Notes under the pieces: generated by a model
Databases searched by the model: none
What the model was told of the DNA's origin: nothing
Seen by the model: the letters and a program-made list of their open reading frames with translations, nothing else
Origin: Pirellulales bacterium
GTDB lineage: Bacteria; Planctomycetota; Planctomycetia; Pirellulales; JAEUIK01
Assembly: GCA_019694455.1 (NCBI GenBank)
Contig: JAIBBY010000020.1
Location: forward strand, 18,380 to 82,379
DNA length: 64,000 bases
Direction of reading: 5' to 3'
Shown: in pieces, positions 36,150 through 45,197 of the stretch
How positions within the stretch are numbered: the first letter of the stretch is position 1
How the letters are laid out: each line of letters starts with the position of its first letter
Translations under genes and position numbers: made by a program

Positions 36150-38546
36150 ATGCGAGCAAAGTGTCGCTGGCTGCCTGCCGTCTTGCTGTCACTGGCTTCT
36201 CTTACCGCCGTCGCCGCCGAGCAGCAAGCGCGGCTGCCGGGACTCTCTGACAAGGTCGAGGTCTATTTCGACGCCTACGGCAACCCACATATCTACGCCA
36301 GCACGGCCGACGACGCCGCCCGCGCGCTCGGCTACCTGCACGCCCGCGACCGGCTTTGGCAGATGGACATGTTTCGTCGGCAGGCCTCGGGCACAACGGC
36401 CGAGGTGCTCGGCCGCGACGGGTTGGAGAACGACCGCCTCATGCGCCAGCTTGGCATCCGCCGCGGCTGCGAGGAGCTATGGAAGTCTGATCAGCTTCCC
36501 GCCGATCTCAAGGCCGCGCTGGTCGCCTATGCAGAGGGAGTCAACAGCCGGCTGCGCGAACTCGACCCCAAAAAGTTGCCCATTTATTTTCAGGCGCTCG
36601 AATATCAACCCAGCGAGTGGACTCCGGTCGATTCGCTCGTCTTCAACAAGTACATGGCCTGGGATCAGTCGGGCACGCTCGACGATCTGTGGTTCGGCGT
36701 CATGGTCGAAAAGCTCGGCGTTGAGGCCGCCGAAGAACTGTGGCCGCTCGATCGTCCCTACGAAGAGCCCACGGTTGTCGTCCAGGTGGACCAGCAAAAA
36801 CTCCCGCCTCAAAAAACCAAGCCCACGGCCTCAGCCGGGTTGAGCGACGCGTACCAGGCCGCGTTCGATCGCCTGTCGCGCGTGACCTCTCCGTTTCGCG
36901 GTTTGAGTTACGGCAGCAACAACTGGGCGGTCGATGGCACAAAGACCCGTTCCGGCAAGCCGATCCTGTGCAGCGATCCGCATCTCGGTTTCCATATCCC
37001 CGCCATCTGGTACACCGCACACCTCTCGATCGCGGGCAAGAACGTCGCCGGCTGCACCTTTCCGGGTGGGCCGGGCGTCATCATCGGTCACAACGACCAC
37101 ACCGGCTGGGGAATCACCAATCTCCAGGCAGACGCAGTCGACTTGTTTGTCGAAACGATCAACCCAGAAAACTCTCTTCAGTACAAACATCGCGGCGAGT
37201 GGAAAGCGCTGCGCCGTGTCTCGGAAAAGATCGCCGTGCGCGGCGAGCCTGAGCAAACGCTCGATATCGATTACACGGTGCATGGGCCACTGATTCAGCG
37301 CGAGCCCAAGCCAATCGCCCTCTGCTGGAACGGCCTCGGCCCCACCACCGAGTTTGTCGCTTTCTGGCAGTTGCAAACCGCGCAAACGCTGGAGCAGTTT
37401 CTTGCCGCGCTCTCCAAGCTCACGACACCGGGGCTCAACATGGCCTACGCCGATATTCACGGCAACATCGCCATGCACCCCTGCGGCGCCTATCCGCTGC
37501 GGTTGCCCGGCGCCGGCCGCGCGCCGCTGGATGGCGCCTCGGGCGAGCACGATTGGCAAGGCATGATCCCCGCCAACGAAATGCCGCTGGCCGTCAATCC
37601 CGACTGCCACTATGTCGCCTCGGCCAACGGCAGACCCACCAGCGTCGGCTATCCGCACTACCTGGGCTGGATGTGGGATTGCAGCTATCGCAAACGCCGC
37701 ATCAATCAGTTGCTCGAAGCAGCCAGCGACCTGACGGTCGAGTCGATGCGCCCCATCCAATTCGATCATTACGACAAGGCGGCGGAGTGCTTTGTCCCGT
37801 CGCTCTTGGCCGCGCTCGATGCGGACCTCCAAGATCCCTTGGCGCGCCGTTGCCGCGACACCCTCGCCGAATGGAATTATCAAGCCGATACCAAAACGCT
37901 GGCGCCCGTCATTTGGCTGCGCTGGTTTAGCATCTTTCGCGAACAGGTCTGGAACGACGAGTGGGCGCCGCGCGATATCAAACAGCCCGGAGGCTCCTGG
38001 GGCTTTAGCGGCACCAACCGGCGCGAGCCCATGATCGAGGTGCTCGAATATCTGACCCGCGAGCATCCTCGCTCTAGCTGGTTCGACGATCGCGCCACGC
38101 CGCAGCGCGAAACCCGCGACGACATCGCCCGCCGCTCGTTCCAATTGGCGGTCGAATCGTTGGCCCGCGACTTCGGCCCCGAAATGGACCAGCGCTGGCA
38201 GTGGGGCAACATCAATCGGCTGTTCGTACGCTCAATGACCGGCAAGGAAGAGCTGGGTCGCGACGGCGGTCCCGTGGTCGGCACCGCGTACACATCCAAT
38301 CCCGGCGGCAATATCGGTCGCGTTGGTGGCGGCGCCTCGTATCGCTTGATCGTCGATTTTGGCCACCCGAGTCAGTCGCTCGGCGTCTACCCCGGCGGGC
38401 AGAGCGAGATTCCCTTCACCACTCATTATGCCGATCAGATCAAGCTGTGGGCGGCCGGCGAGTACGACACTCTGGCAATGACCAGCGATCCCAGCAAACT
38501 TCCCGACGCCGAGAAGAAGTCAAAGCTCGTGCTGAGCGCCAAATAG
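36150..38546 (+). CDS. Penicillin acylase (Ntn-hydrolase) family protein
   Basis: An exported amidase precursor of 798 residues. The signal peptide is CRWLPAVLLSLASLTAVAA. The alpha-chain region has DAYGNPHIYASTADDAARALGYLHARDRLWQMD, typical of the family. The nucleophile Ser256 in SYGSNNWAVDG would become the N-terminus of the beta chain after self-cleavage. HNDHTGWGITN and the later NNP-type asparagine regions are also present. Natural substrates could be acylated amines or acyl-homoserine lactones. An upstream in-frame TTG at 35931 has AAGGAG at a suitable distance but would bury the signal peptide, so the internal ATG is used. Confidence 0.93.
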   Translation: MRAKCRWLPAVLLSLASLTAVAAEQQARLPGLSDKVEVYFDAYGNPHIYASTADDAARALGYLHARDRLWQMDMFRRQASGTTAEVLGRDGLENDRLMRQLGIRRGCEELWKSDQLPADLKAALVAYAEGVNSRLRELDPKKLPIYFQALEYQPSEWTPVDSLVFNKYMAWDQSGTLDDLWFGVMVEKLGVEAAEELWPLDRPYEEPTVVVQVDQQKLPPQKTKPTASAGLSDAYQAAFDRLSRVTSPFRGLSYGSNNWAVDGTKTRSGKPILCSDPHLGFHIPAIWYTAHLSIAGKNVAGCTFPGGPGVIIGHNDHTGWGITNLQADAVDLFVETINPENSLQYKHRGEWKALRRVSEKIAVRGEPEQTLDIDYTVHGPLIQREPKPIALCWNGLGPTTEFVAFWQLQTAQTLEQFLAALSKLTTPGLNMAYADIHGNIAMHPCGAYPLRLPGAGRAPLDGASGEHDWQGMIPANEMPLAVNPDCHYVASANGRPTSVGYPHYLGWMWDCSYRKRRINQLLEAASDLTVESMRPIQFDHYDKAAECFVPSLLAALDADLQDPLARRCRDTLAEWNYQADTKTLAPVIWLRWFSIFREQVWNDEWAPRDIKQPGGSWGFSGTNRREPMIEVLEYLTREHPRSSWFDDRATPQRETRDDIARRSFQLAVESLARDFGPEMDQRWQWGNINRLFVRSMTGKEELGRDGGPVVGTAYTSNPGGNIGRVGGGASYRLIVDFGHPSQSLGVYPGGQSEIPFTTHYADQIKLWAAGEYDTLAMTSDPSKLPDAEKKSKLVLSAK

Positions 38547-38561
38547 CGGCGGTCGCCACGC

Positions 38562-39080
38562 TTAACCCTTGGCGGCCAGCGCCTTTTCAATCGCCTCGTC
38601 GAGCGAGCCCTCGAGGCCGCTGTGCCAGGCGACTAGTCCATCGCGCCCAATCACATATTCCGCGGGGATGCCGTTTACGCCAAACGCGGAAAAGGTCGCC
38701 CCCGCGCCCAGGCCGGCTGGCCACGGAATGCCGCCGCTCTGGATGAATTCTTTCGATTCGTTGACGGTGTCGGCGCCTTCGGGCGTCACGCCTAAGAACA
38801 CGACTCCCTGCGACTCGTGCCGGCGATACGTTTCGACCAATTCCGGCGCGTGGGCGCGGCAGGGTCCGCACCAGTAGGCCCAAAAACTCAGCACCAGCAC
38901 GCGGCCTTGCAGGTCGCCCGCCGTGGGGGCGGGGCCATTGATCCACTCGCTCGCCACGATCTCCGGCGCGGGACTCCCCGGCGCCAGCAGGTTGCCTTGC
39001 GATCCCGGACCGCAGCCCAATACCAATAGCGCCAAGGCGAAACAGCCGGCGCCGAACACCAGCGGAGGCGAAAGTTTCAT
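38562..39080 (-). CDS. TlpA/ResA-like thioredoxin-fold lipoprotein
   Basis: A 172-residue membrane-anchored thiol-disulfide protein. The lipobox LVLGC places the lipidated cysteine at residue 23. The redox motif WCGPC is at 70-74 in FWAYWCGPCRAHAPELV; the cis-proline region is FGVNGIPAEYVIGRDG. Its relatives reduce cytochrome c apoproteins or other periplasmic thiols. The second of two in-frame ATGs is used because GGAG lies 9 bases upstream of it and only 3 from the first. Convergent with the acylase gene, 15 bp apart. Confidence 0.92.
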   Translation of the reverse strand: MKLSPPLVFGAGCFALALLVLGCGPGSQGNLLAPGSPAPEIVASEWINGPAPTAGDLQGRVLVLSFWAYWCGPCRAHAPELVETYRRHESQGVVFLGVTPEGADTVNESKEFIQSGGIPWPAGLGAGATFSAFGVNGIPAEYVIGRDGLVAWHSGLEGSLDEAIEKALAAKG

Positions 39081-39179
39081 GGCCATAGGCTCCAGCGGCG
39101 AGTTGGGATTCGACTTCCCCTGCGAGAAATGTACGCTCACATTAGTTGGTTTGCCAATACTCTACTGGCGTTAAAGCTC

Positions 39180-40937
39180 ATGTTGCCGCACCGCTTGTTG
39201 CTCCGTTTTCTGCTGGTGTTTGGCGTGCTTTACGCGCTGGTGGCGGCGGTGTCGATTGCGCTGATTATGCGCTGGGAGCGCGACCGCCTAGCCGCCGATT
39301 TTCGCCAATCTCTGCGCGAAATCGCCGCCGCCGCCGTCCCTGCTGATTGGCCGCCGCGAGACGAAGCCGCCGCCGCCGATTTGCAGGCGAGCGTCACCCG
39401 GTTGGCCGCCCCGCTGCGAGCGCGGCTGACCATCCTCGATCAGTCGGGCGCCGTGATCGCCGATTCCGATGGCGATCCCTCGCACGTTCCCAATCAATCG
39501 CGTCAGTCAGAGTTATTGGCCGCCGCCCGGCAGGGCGAGGGGATCGCCACCCGCGATGGCCAACCCGGCGACGAATTGGTTTGGTTCGCCACGAAGTTCA
39601 ATGCGGCCGTGCGCCCCGGCTATGTCCGCGCCAGCCGCACCTGGGCGCCGCAGCGACAGTCGCTTGGCTCGCTCCGCAACCGCTTGCTGGCGCTGGCTGC
39701 CGCCGGCGCGCTGGTATTGATCGCCGCCACCTGCGTGCTGGTCGTGCCTCTCACACGCGCCGCCGGCGCCTTGGCCGCCAGCGCTCGGGCGATGACGCGC
39801 GGCGATTTCTCGCGCTCCGCGCCCAGCGAGTCGGTCGGCGAAGTGGCCGATTTGGCGCGCTCCTTCGAACAGGCCCGGCTCGAACTCGCCGCGCAGGTCG
39901 AACGACTGCGGGCCAATAGCGATCGCCTCACCAGTGTGCTCGGCGCCATGAGCGAAGGGGTCGTGGCCATCGATCCGCGCCGCCGCATTCTGTTCGCCAA
40001 CGGCGCCGCCCGCGCGCTGCTCGAATTCGCCACGTCCGAGGTCATTGGCCGACCGTTGCTCGAAGCCGTTCGCCACCGAGAAATTCACGAAACCGTGGAG
40101 CAGGCCTTTGCCGCTGAAGAACCGTGCTTTCGCGAGATCGAAGGGCAGGGGACCACGCGCCGTGTGATCGCCATGCACGCGCGGCGGCTTCCCGGCGCGC
40201 CCAGTCCCGGCGTGTTGCTGGTAGCGCACGACGTCACCGAACTGCGCCGCCTGGAGAAGTTGCGCCAGGAGTTTGTGGCCAACGTCTCGCACGAGCTGAA
40301 AACTCCGCTCACTGTCATCAAGGCCTTTGCAGAAACCTTGCTCGATGGCGCCATCGACGACCGCGAGCACAACCGCGCGTTCGTACTCCAAATCTCCGAG
40401 CAGGCAGAGCGCCTCCATCAACTGATTCTCGATCTTTTGAGCGTCGCGCGCATTGAGTCGGGAAATGAGCGCTTCGACTTGCAGCCCTTGCCGCTGGAAC
40501 CCATCGTTCGCTCCTGCCTCCAGCGATACGCCCCGACCGCGGAGGCCAAGCGCGTGGCGCTTACGGCAGGCGCGTCGCTCGCGGGCCTACAGATCTACGC
40601 CGACGAAGAGGCCGTTCGCGAAATCCTCGATAATCTCGTCGACAACGCGATCAAGTACACCCCCGACGGCGGCCAAGTCGAAATACGCTGCCAGGCCGAA
40701 GCCGCGCTGGTCCGCATCGAAGTGGCCGACACCGGCATCGGCATTCACAGCGACCATCAAGGGCGGATCTTCGAGCGCTTCTACCGCGTCGACAAAGCCC
40801 GCAGCCGGGAGCTAGGGGGCACCGGACTGGGACTGTCGATCGTCAAGCACCTGGTCTCGGCGCTCGGCGGCACGGTCGCCGTCGTCAGCCAGCCGGGCGG
40901 TGGCAGCACGTTTGTCGTGCGATTGCCGCGCGTCTGA
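39180..40937 (+). CDS. phoR: PhoR-type sensor histidine kinase
   Basis: A 585-residue inner-membrane kinase likely controlling PhoB. Two transmembrane helices flank an extracytoplasmic domain (about residues 8-30 and 165-190), then a HAMP-like segment, a PAS domain (about 245-350), HisKA with the phospho-acceptor His371 in FVANVSHELKTPL, and the ATPase domain with LDNLVDNAIKYTPDGG, DTGIGI and GGTGLGLSIVKHL. Followed in order by phoU and phoB, which is why the PhoR name is preferred over a generic kinase. Start chosen so that the first helix is N-terminal. Confidence 0.92.
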   Translation: MLPHRLLLRFLLVFGVLYALVAAVSIALIMRWERDRLAADFRQSLREIAAAAVPADWPPRDEAAAADLQASVTRLAAPLRARLTILDQSGAVIADSDGDPSHVPNQSRQSELLAAARQGEGIATRDGQPGDELVWFATKFNAAVRPGYVRASRTWAPQRQSLGSLRNRLLALAAAGALVLIAATCVLVVPLTRAAGALAASARAMTRGDFSRSAPSESVGEVADLARSFEQARLELAAQVERLRANSDRLTSVLGAMSEGVVAIDPRRRILFANGAARALLEFATSEVIGRPLLEAVRHREIHETVEQAFAAEEPCFREIEGQGTTRRVIAMHARRLPGAPSPGVLLVAHDVTELRRLEKLRQEFVANVSHELKTPLTVIKAFAETLLDGAIDDREHNRAFVLQISEQAERLHQLILDLLSVARIESGNERFDLQPLPLEPIVRSCLQRYAPTAEAKRVALTAGASLAGLQIYADEEAVREILDNLVDNAIKYTPDGGQVEIRCQAEAALVRIEVADTGIGIHSDHQGRIFERFYRVDKARSRELGGTGLGLSIVKHLVSALGGTVAVVSQPGGGSTFVVRLPRV

Positions 40938-40946
40938 TTGCCCGAT

Positions 40947-40975
40947 TCTCACCAATTCTTCACCGCATCTTCACT
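40947..40975 (+). promoter_or_regulatory. Candidate PHO box upstream of phoU-phoB
   Basis: Three 7-mers, TCTCACC, CTTCACC and CTTCACT, recur at an exact 11-bp period (starts 40947, 40958 and 40969). PhoB/PhoP operators have this architecture of 7-bp direct repeats separated by 4 bp, and the TTCACC core is close to the actinobacterial form. The location, directly behind phoR and before phoU-phoB, is where autoregulation is expected. The rest of the 319-bp gap holds a perfect hairpin AACGCTC-AACG-GAGCGTT at 41051-41068 but no clear -10. Confidence 0.55.
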
Positions 40976-41050
40976 GCGGCGACGAATCGTGCCACGGTCC
41001 GACGTTGGGAGATGGTGAGCGCGCGCCGTTCGCTACAAGCGGGCTGTTGA

Positions 41051-41068
41051 AACGCTCAACGGAGCGTT
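41051..41068 (+). other. Leader hairpin upstream of phoU
   Basis: A perfect 7-bp stem with an AACG tetraloop, ending 188 bp before the assigned phoU start. Two in-frame ATG codons at 41074 and 41224 lie between it and that start; the first would extend PhoU by 61 residues and has GGAG upstream, inside the hairpin's 3' arm. If that start is used, the hairpin would occlude its ribosome-binding site. Confidence 0.4.
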
Positions 41069-41256
41069 ACCGTATGATGGAGGACGCCGTCTTGCGGGCC
41101 AATCGCGGATTCGGAGAATGGGAACTGCGAAATCTTGCCTCCTGGTTGCATGGGGCGGGCAAGCTGGCCGACGTGGCCATGATCCGCCTCTTGCCCCCAC
41201 GCGCAGCGCCAGCGCCCAGGGGGATGAATTTCGATACGGAGTTGACTGAGGCCGCT

Positions 41257-41964
41257 ATGACCAAGCATCTGCAGCGCGACATGGAGTCGATCCAGCGAGA
41301 AATTCTCGCCCTCTCCGGCATGGTGGAAGAGTCGATTCACCGCGCTCGCCGGGCCTTGCTCGAGCGCCGGCTTGATCTGGCCGCCGAGGTGGTCGAAGAA
41401 GACAGCGAGATCGATCGCCGCGAGGTGCATGTCGAGGAAGAGTGTCTCAAGATGCTCGCGCTGCACCAACCGGTGGCCGTCGATCTGCGCCGCATCGCCA
41501 CCGTGCTCAAGATCAATAGCGACTTGGAGCGCATCGCTGATCTGGCGGTGAACATCGCCGAACGGGCCCAGGCCCTCAGCGAGTACCCCGACATGCCCAT
41601 CCCCAGCCGCTTGGAACGCATGATCGATCTGGCGACCTTGATGGTGCGCAGCGCGCTCGACGCCTTTGTGAACATGGACGCGCAGGCGGCCCGCCGCGTC
41701 TGCACGTTGGACGACGAGGTCGATCGCTACAACTGCGAAGTGATCGACGAATTGCATGAGCAGATGGAGACGCATCCACATCTGATCCGCGCGGCCCTGC
41801 ATTGCTTCTCCGCATCGCGCCACGCAGAGCGCATCGCCGATCACGCCACCAACATCGCCGAAGACGTCATTTACCTCGTCGAAGGCGAAATCGCCCGACA
41901 CCGGCACGACGGTATCCATCTGCCGCGCGAGGAAAAAAGCGCATGGCGCTCGCCAAAGTCTTGA
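41257..41964 (+). CDS. phoU: Phosphate-signalling regulator PhoU
   Basis: A 235-residue all-helical protein with the PhoU duplication: MTKHLQRDMESIQREILALSGMVEESIHRA, then EEDSEIDRREVHVEEECLKMLALHQPVAVDLRRIATVLKINSDLERIADLAVNIAER, with metal-binding ExxxD and (D/E)LERIADxxxNI motifs in each half (second half: RHAERIADHATNIAEDV). It links phosphate transport to PhoR and is usually encoded by a pst operon; here it sits between phoR and phoB with no pst genes in the window. ATG chosen for its GAGG and match to the family; 41224 and 41074 are alternative starts. The last 22 bp overlap phoB. Confidence 0.93.
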   Translation: MTKHLQRDMESIQREILALSGMVEESIHRARRALLERRLDLAAEVVEEDSEIDRREVHVEEECLKMLALHQPVAVDLRRIATVLKINSDLERIADLAVNIAERAQALSEYPDMPIPSRLERMIDLATLMVRSALDAFVNMDAQAARRVCTLDDEVDRYNCEVIDELHEQMETHPHLIRAALHCFSASRHAERIADHATNIAEDVIYLVEGEIARHRHDGIHLPREEKSAWRSPKS

Positions 41965-42650
41965 TCATCGAAGACGACGCCTCGCTGGTGGAGGTGTTGT
42001 CATACAACCTCAAGCAGGCCGGCTACGAAGTGCTGGTGGCGCGCGACGGCGCCGATGGCGTCCAGCAGGCCTTGGCCCGCGCTCCCGATCTGGTCATTCT
42101 CGACCTGATGCTCCCCTTGATCGACGGGCTGGAAGTGTGCCGCCGCCTGCGGTCGAGTTCCGCCACGCGGCACACGCTCATACTCATGCTCACTGCCCGC
42201 GCCGAAGAATCCGATCAAGTGGTTGGTTTCTCTCTGGGCGCGGACGACTACGTGACCAAGCCGTTCAGCGTCAAGGTGCTGTTGGAACGAGTGAAAGCCT
42301 TGCGCCGCCGCCGCGACCCGGCGCCAAACGACGGTGAGACACTGCTTGGCCAAGGCATCTCCATCGATCGCGTGCGGCACCGCGCGGCGGCCGGCGGCCG
42401 CCCCTTGGGGCTTACCCTCAGCGAGTTTCGCCTGCTCGAAGCGCTGCTGCGTCAACCCGGCCGCGCCTTCAGCCGCGCGGAATTGATCGACTCGGCGCTG
42501 GGCGACGACGCCATGGTGCTCGAACGCACCATCGACGTTCACATCCGTTCGCTGCGCCAAAAACTAGGCGCGCACGCCGACGTCATCGAGACGGTTCGCG
42601 GCGTCGGCTATCGCTTTCGCGAACACGATGGCGCGCCCATCGAAGGCTGA
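41943..42650 (+). CDS. phoB: PhoB-type response regulator
   Basis: An OmpR/PhoB-family transcription factor of 235 residues. The receiver domain (1-120) has the acidic pair EDD at 10-12, phospho-acceptor Asp54 in LVILDLMLP, Thr84 and Lys106 (DDYVTKPF). The winged-helix domain (about 135-228) contains LTLSEFRLLEALLRQPGRAFSRAELID and the recognition helix region RTIDVHIRSLRQKLG, ending VRGVGYRF. It starts inside phoU with GAGGAA upstream, so the two are translationally coupled. Expected to bind PHO boxes such as the one proposed upstream. Confidence 0.93.
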   Translation: MALAKVLIIEDDASLVEVLSYNLKQAGYEVLVARDGADGVQQALARAPDLVILDLMLPLIDGLEVCRRLRSSSATRHTLILMLTARAEESDQVVGFSLGADDYVTKPFSVKVLLERVKALRRRRDPAPNDGETLLGQGISIDRVRHRAAAGGRPLGLTLSEFRLLEALLRQPGRAFSRAELIDSALGDDAMVLERTIDVHIRSLRQKLGAHADVIETVRGVGYRFREHDGAPIEG

Positions 42651-42820
42651 AAGCCGGCGGCTGTAGGCCGGCCGCATCGCGACCGCTCAGGGGGACGGAA
42701 GCGGCATTTCCCCGTGCTTTCTGGCCATTCACGGCCCTCATCGCGGCTAATCGGTCTCCAACCAGGCCGCTACATCCGCGGTACTTTCCCACTTTGGACA
42801 AACCACAGCAGTGACCTAGG

Positions 42821-42865
42821 TTTGTATTGCTGTAACCCGGCTGCGCGCCTGCCTTTGTATTGCTG
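42821..42865. repeat. Direct repeat TTTGTATTGCTG, two copies 33 bp apart
   Basis: The same 12-mer occurs at 42821-42832 and 42854-42865, in the leader region just before the HD-GYP/GGDEF gene. It lies in an AT-richer patch and could be a two-site operator; no regulator is suggested by sequence. The remaining 240-bp gap shows no gene. Confidence 0.45.
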
Positions 42866-42890
42866 CTTTGAGTTGCTGGTTTCGGGATAG

Positions 42891-45050
42891 ATGTCGATGG
42901 GTATCGAGCTTGCTGGCTTTCCGTACTTGCCTGGCGATGGCATCGGCAATTTGCTGAGCCTCGAGCAGCCGCATCCCGCGCTGGCCACCTGTCTCGAAGA
43001 CATCGCTCGCGATCTCGAACGCCTCGATCTTCTCGCCCCGCGCTCGGCCCAGGCGCCCCCCGCCGCGGCGCTGTCCGCTGTGCAAAATCTCTTTCACGCG
43101 CTGAAGGAAAAAGACGCCGCCACCGCGGCGCACTCAATGCGGGCCACCCTGGGTTGCGCCCTCTGGGCAGAACGGCTGCGGCTAGACGCCGACGAGCGCG
43201 ACGCCATCGAATCGGCGGCCCTCTTGCACGACATTGGCAAGATGGTCGCGCCGCCGGCCTTGCTTCGCAAACCGGGACCGCTGACCGAACAAGAACGCGC
43301 CACGCTGCAACTCTGCCGCCGCGTGGGGCTCGAGGTGGTGCGCGACAAGATCGCCCTGCCCGCCGTGTTGGAGATCGTCTCGCACGCCGGCGCGTGGTAC
43401 GACGGCAGCCGCCGCATTGTGGCGCCGCCCGCGCATGACCTGCCGTTGGGCGCGCGCATGCTGGCGATCATCGACGCCTTCGACGCCATGACCTTCGATC
43501 AATCGTATCGCGAGGCGATTCCGGTCGATCGCGCGCTCGCCGAACTGCAGCGTTACGCCGGCACGCAGTTCGATCCACAGTTGGTCGAAAACTTCTGCCG
43601 GCTGCCGGTTGAAGAACTGCTGCGACTGCGTGAAAGCGCCCAGCGACATTTTGGCGACTTGCCGCCGCGCGCCGCGCCGGTCGACGCGCACTTTCCATTG
43701 CGGCTCTTTCAGGATCAGCTCTTGGAACAGCTCAGCGACGCCGTCGCGTTCTTGGATCGCGATGGGCGCATCGCCTTCTGGAGCGACAGCGCCGCGCGCC
43801 TGACCGGAATTTCCAAGCTCGAAAGCCGCGGCGTTCGCTGGACCCCCGCGCTCTTGCACTTGCGCGATGGCTCGGGCGCGCGACTGACGGAAGGCGATTG
43901 CCCCGTGGCTTATGTGCTGGCCAACGGCAAACCGTGGGCCCGCCGTGTGTTGTTGCGCCGCGCCGACGGCGAGCTGATCGCGGTCGACGCTCAGGCGCTT
44001 CCGGTGACCGGCGACGACGGCGCCGTGCGCGGCGCCACACTGCTGTTGCGCGATCTTTCGCCCGAGGAGTCGTTGCGCGCCCGCTGCTTCAATCTGCAAC
44101 AACTGATCACCCGCGACGGATTGACGCAGGTGGCCAACCGCGCTGAGTTTGACCGCGCGCACGCCCAGGCGGTCGCCCGCGCCCTGGAGGACGGCGCCCC
44201 CTACAGCCTGATTCTCTGCGACATCGACCACTTCAAGCACATCAACGATCGCTATGGGCATCCCGTGGGGGATGAAGTTCTCAAACGTTTTGCCCAATTG
44301 CTCGAACGCGCCTGCCGACAAAACGACCTGGTTGCTCGTTACGGCGGCGAGGAGTTCGCCATCATCTGCCGCGAATGCGAGCTCGCGGTCGCCGCCAGCC
44401 GCGCTGAGGCAATGCGCGCCGAACTGGCGAACTTGCTCCACAGCGAACTGGGCGACCGCCCGATCACCGCCAGCTTTGGCGTCACCGCCGTCGAGAGCGG
44501 CGACACTCCGGCCAAGGCGCTGGTCCGCGCCGATCAGGCCTTGTATCAAGCCAAACGGGGCGGTCGCAATCAGGTGGTCGCCATCGGCAGCGTCGGACCC
44601 GTCGCGGCCGCGCCGACGCCGGACGATCACGTGGTCGCCGAACAAGTGATGACGACCACCGTGCCGCCGCCGATCGCTGTCGAAAAGCTCCGCGGCTTCA
44701 TCGCCGATCATCAGGCCGAATTGATCGAAGTCGACGAGCAGCGCGTGCGCATCAAACTCAACGCCTCGCGCGTCAAAGGGCGCCGCCGCCTGGGCGACCG
44801 ACGAGTCGATTGTTTTCTCGACGTCGCTTTCGAGACCCTGGAACCGCTCGAAGCCAAGCCCGAACGCGGCCCACAGGTTGGCGCCAACCGCACGCGCATC
44901 CATGTCGCGGTGGTCGCGCTGCGCAGCCGCGATCGCCGGCGCAAGGCGTTCCGCGAACTGGCCGCCGAAATGCTGACTTGCTTCCGCTCGTACCTCATGG
45001 CCGACGTGGCCGACATGGCCGAAGTCGATCAGCCGCTGCAAACCAGCTAG
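42891..45050 (+). CDS. HD-GYP-like / PAS / GGDEF signalling protein
   Basis: A 719-residue soluble protein, probably making c-di-GMP. Residues 80-235 form an HD-GYP-type domain: His81, HDIGK at 113-117 and PLGARMLAIIDAFDAMTFD, but the GYP block is degenerate (HAGAWYDGS instead of HHExxDGxGYP). A PAS domain covers about 270-390. The GGDEF domain has an active-type RYGGEEF (GGEEF 485-489), the DIDHFKHINDRYGH substrate motif and an RxxD inhibitory site (RQND) exactly five residues upstream. A C-terminal part (about 600-719) is unassigned. Start ATG at 42891, with another ATG two codons later. Not obviously in an operon. Confidence 0.9.
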   Translation: MSMGIELAGFPYLPGDGIGNLLSLEQPHPALATCLEDIARDLERLDLLAPRSAQAPPAAALSAVQNLFHALKEKDAATAAHSMRATLGCALWAERLRLDADERDAIESAALLHDIGKMVAPPALLRKPGPLTEQERATLQLCRRVGLEVVRDKIALPAVLEIVSHAGAWYDGSRRIVAPPAHDLPLGARMLAIIDAFDAMTFDQSYREAIPVDRALAELQRYAGTQFDPQLVENFCRLPVEELLRLRESAQRHFGDLPPRAAPVDAHFPLRLFQDQLLEQLSDAVAFLDRDGRIAFWSDSAARLTGISKLESRGVRWTPALLHLRDGSGARLTEGDCPVAYVLANGKPWARRVLLRRADGELIAVDAQALPVTGDDGAVRGATLLLRDLSPEESLRARCFNLQQLITRDGLTQVANRAEFDRAHAQAVARALEDGAPYSLILCDIDHFKHINDRYGHPVGDEVLKRFAQLLERACRQNDLVARYGGEEFAIICRECELAVAASRAEAMRAELANLLHSELGDRPITASFGVTAVESGDTPAKALVRADQALYQAKRGGRNQVVAIGSVGPVAAAPTPDDHVVAEQVMTTTVPPPIAVEKLRGFIADHQAELIEVDEQRVRIKLNASRVKGRRRLGDRRVDCFLDVAFETLEPLEAKPERGPQVGANRTRIHVAVVALRSRDRRRKAFRELAAEMLTCFRSYLMADVADMAEVDQPLQTS

Positions 45051-45197
45051 CCGCATTATCGCGCGGCCGATCTCCCGATGGGTTCCGAGCTACTAGCCCC
45101 CGCTGCAAGTTTCTTGTTCTAATTGGACAGTCAGCCTGTTGCAGCACTCCGTTGGCCGCCAGGCGTGTCCCAATCCTTCTGAGAGCGCAAGAAACCT

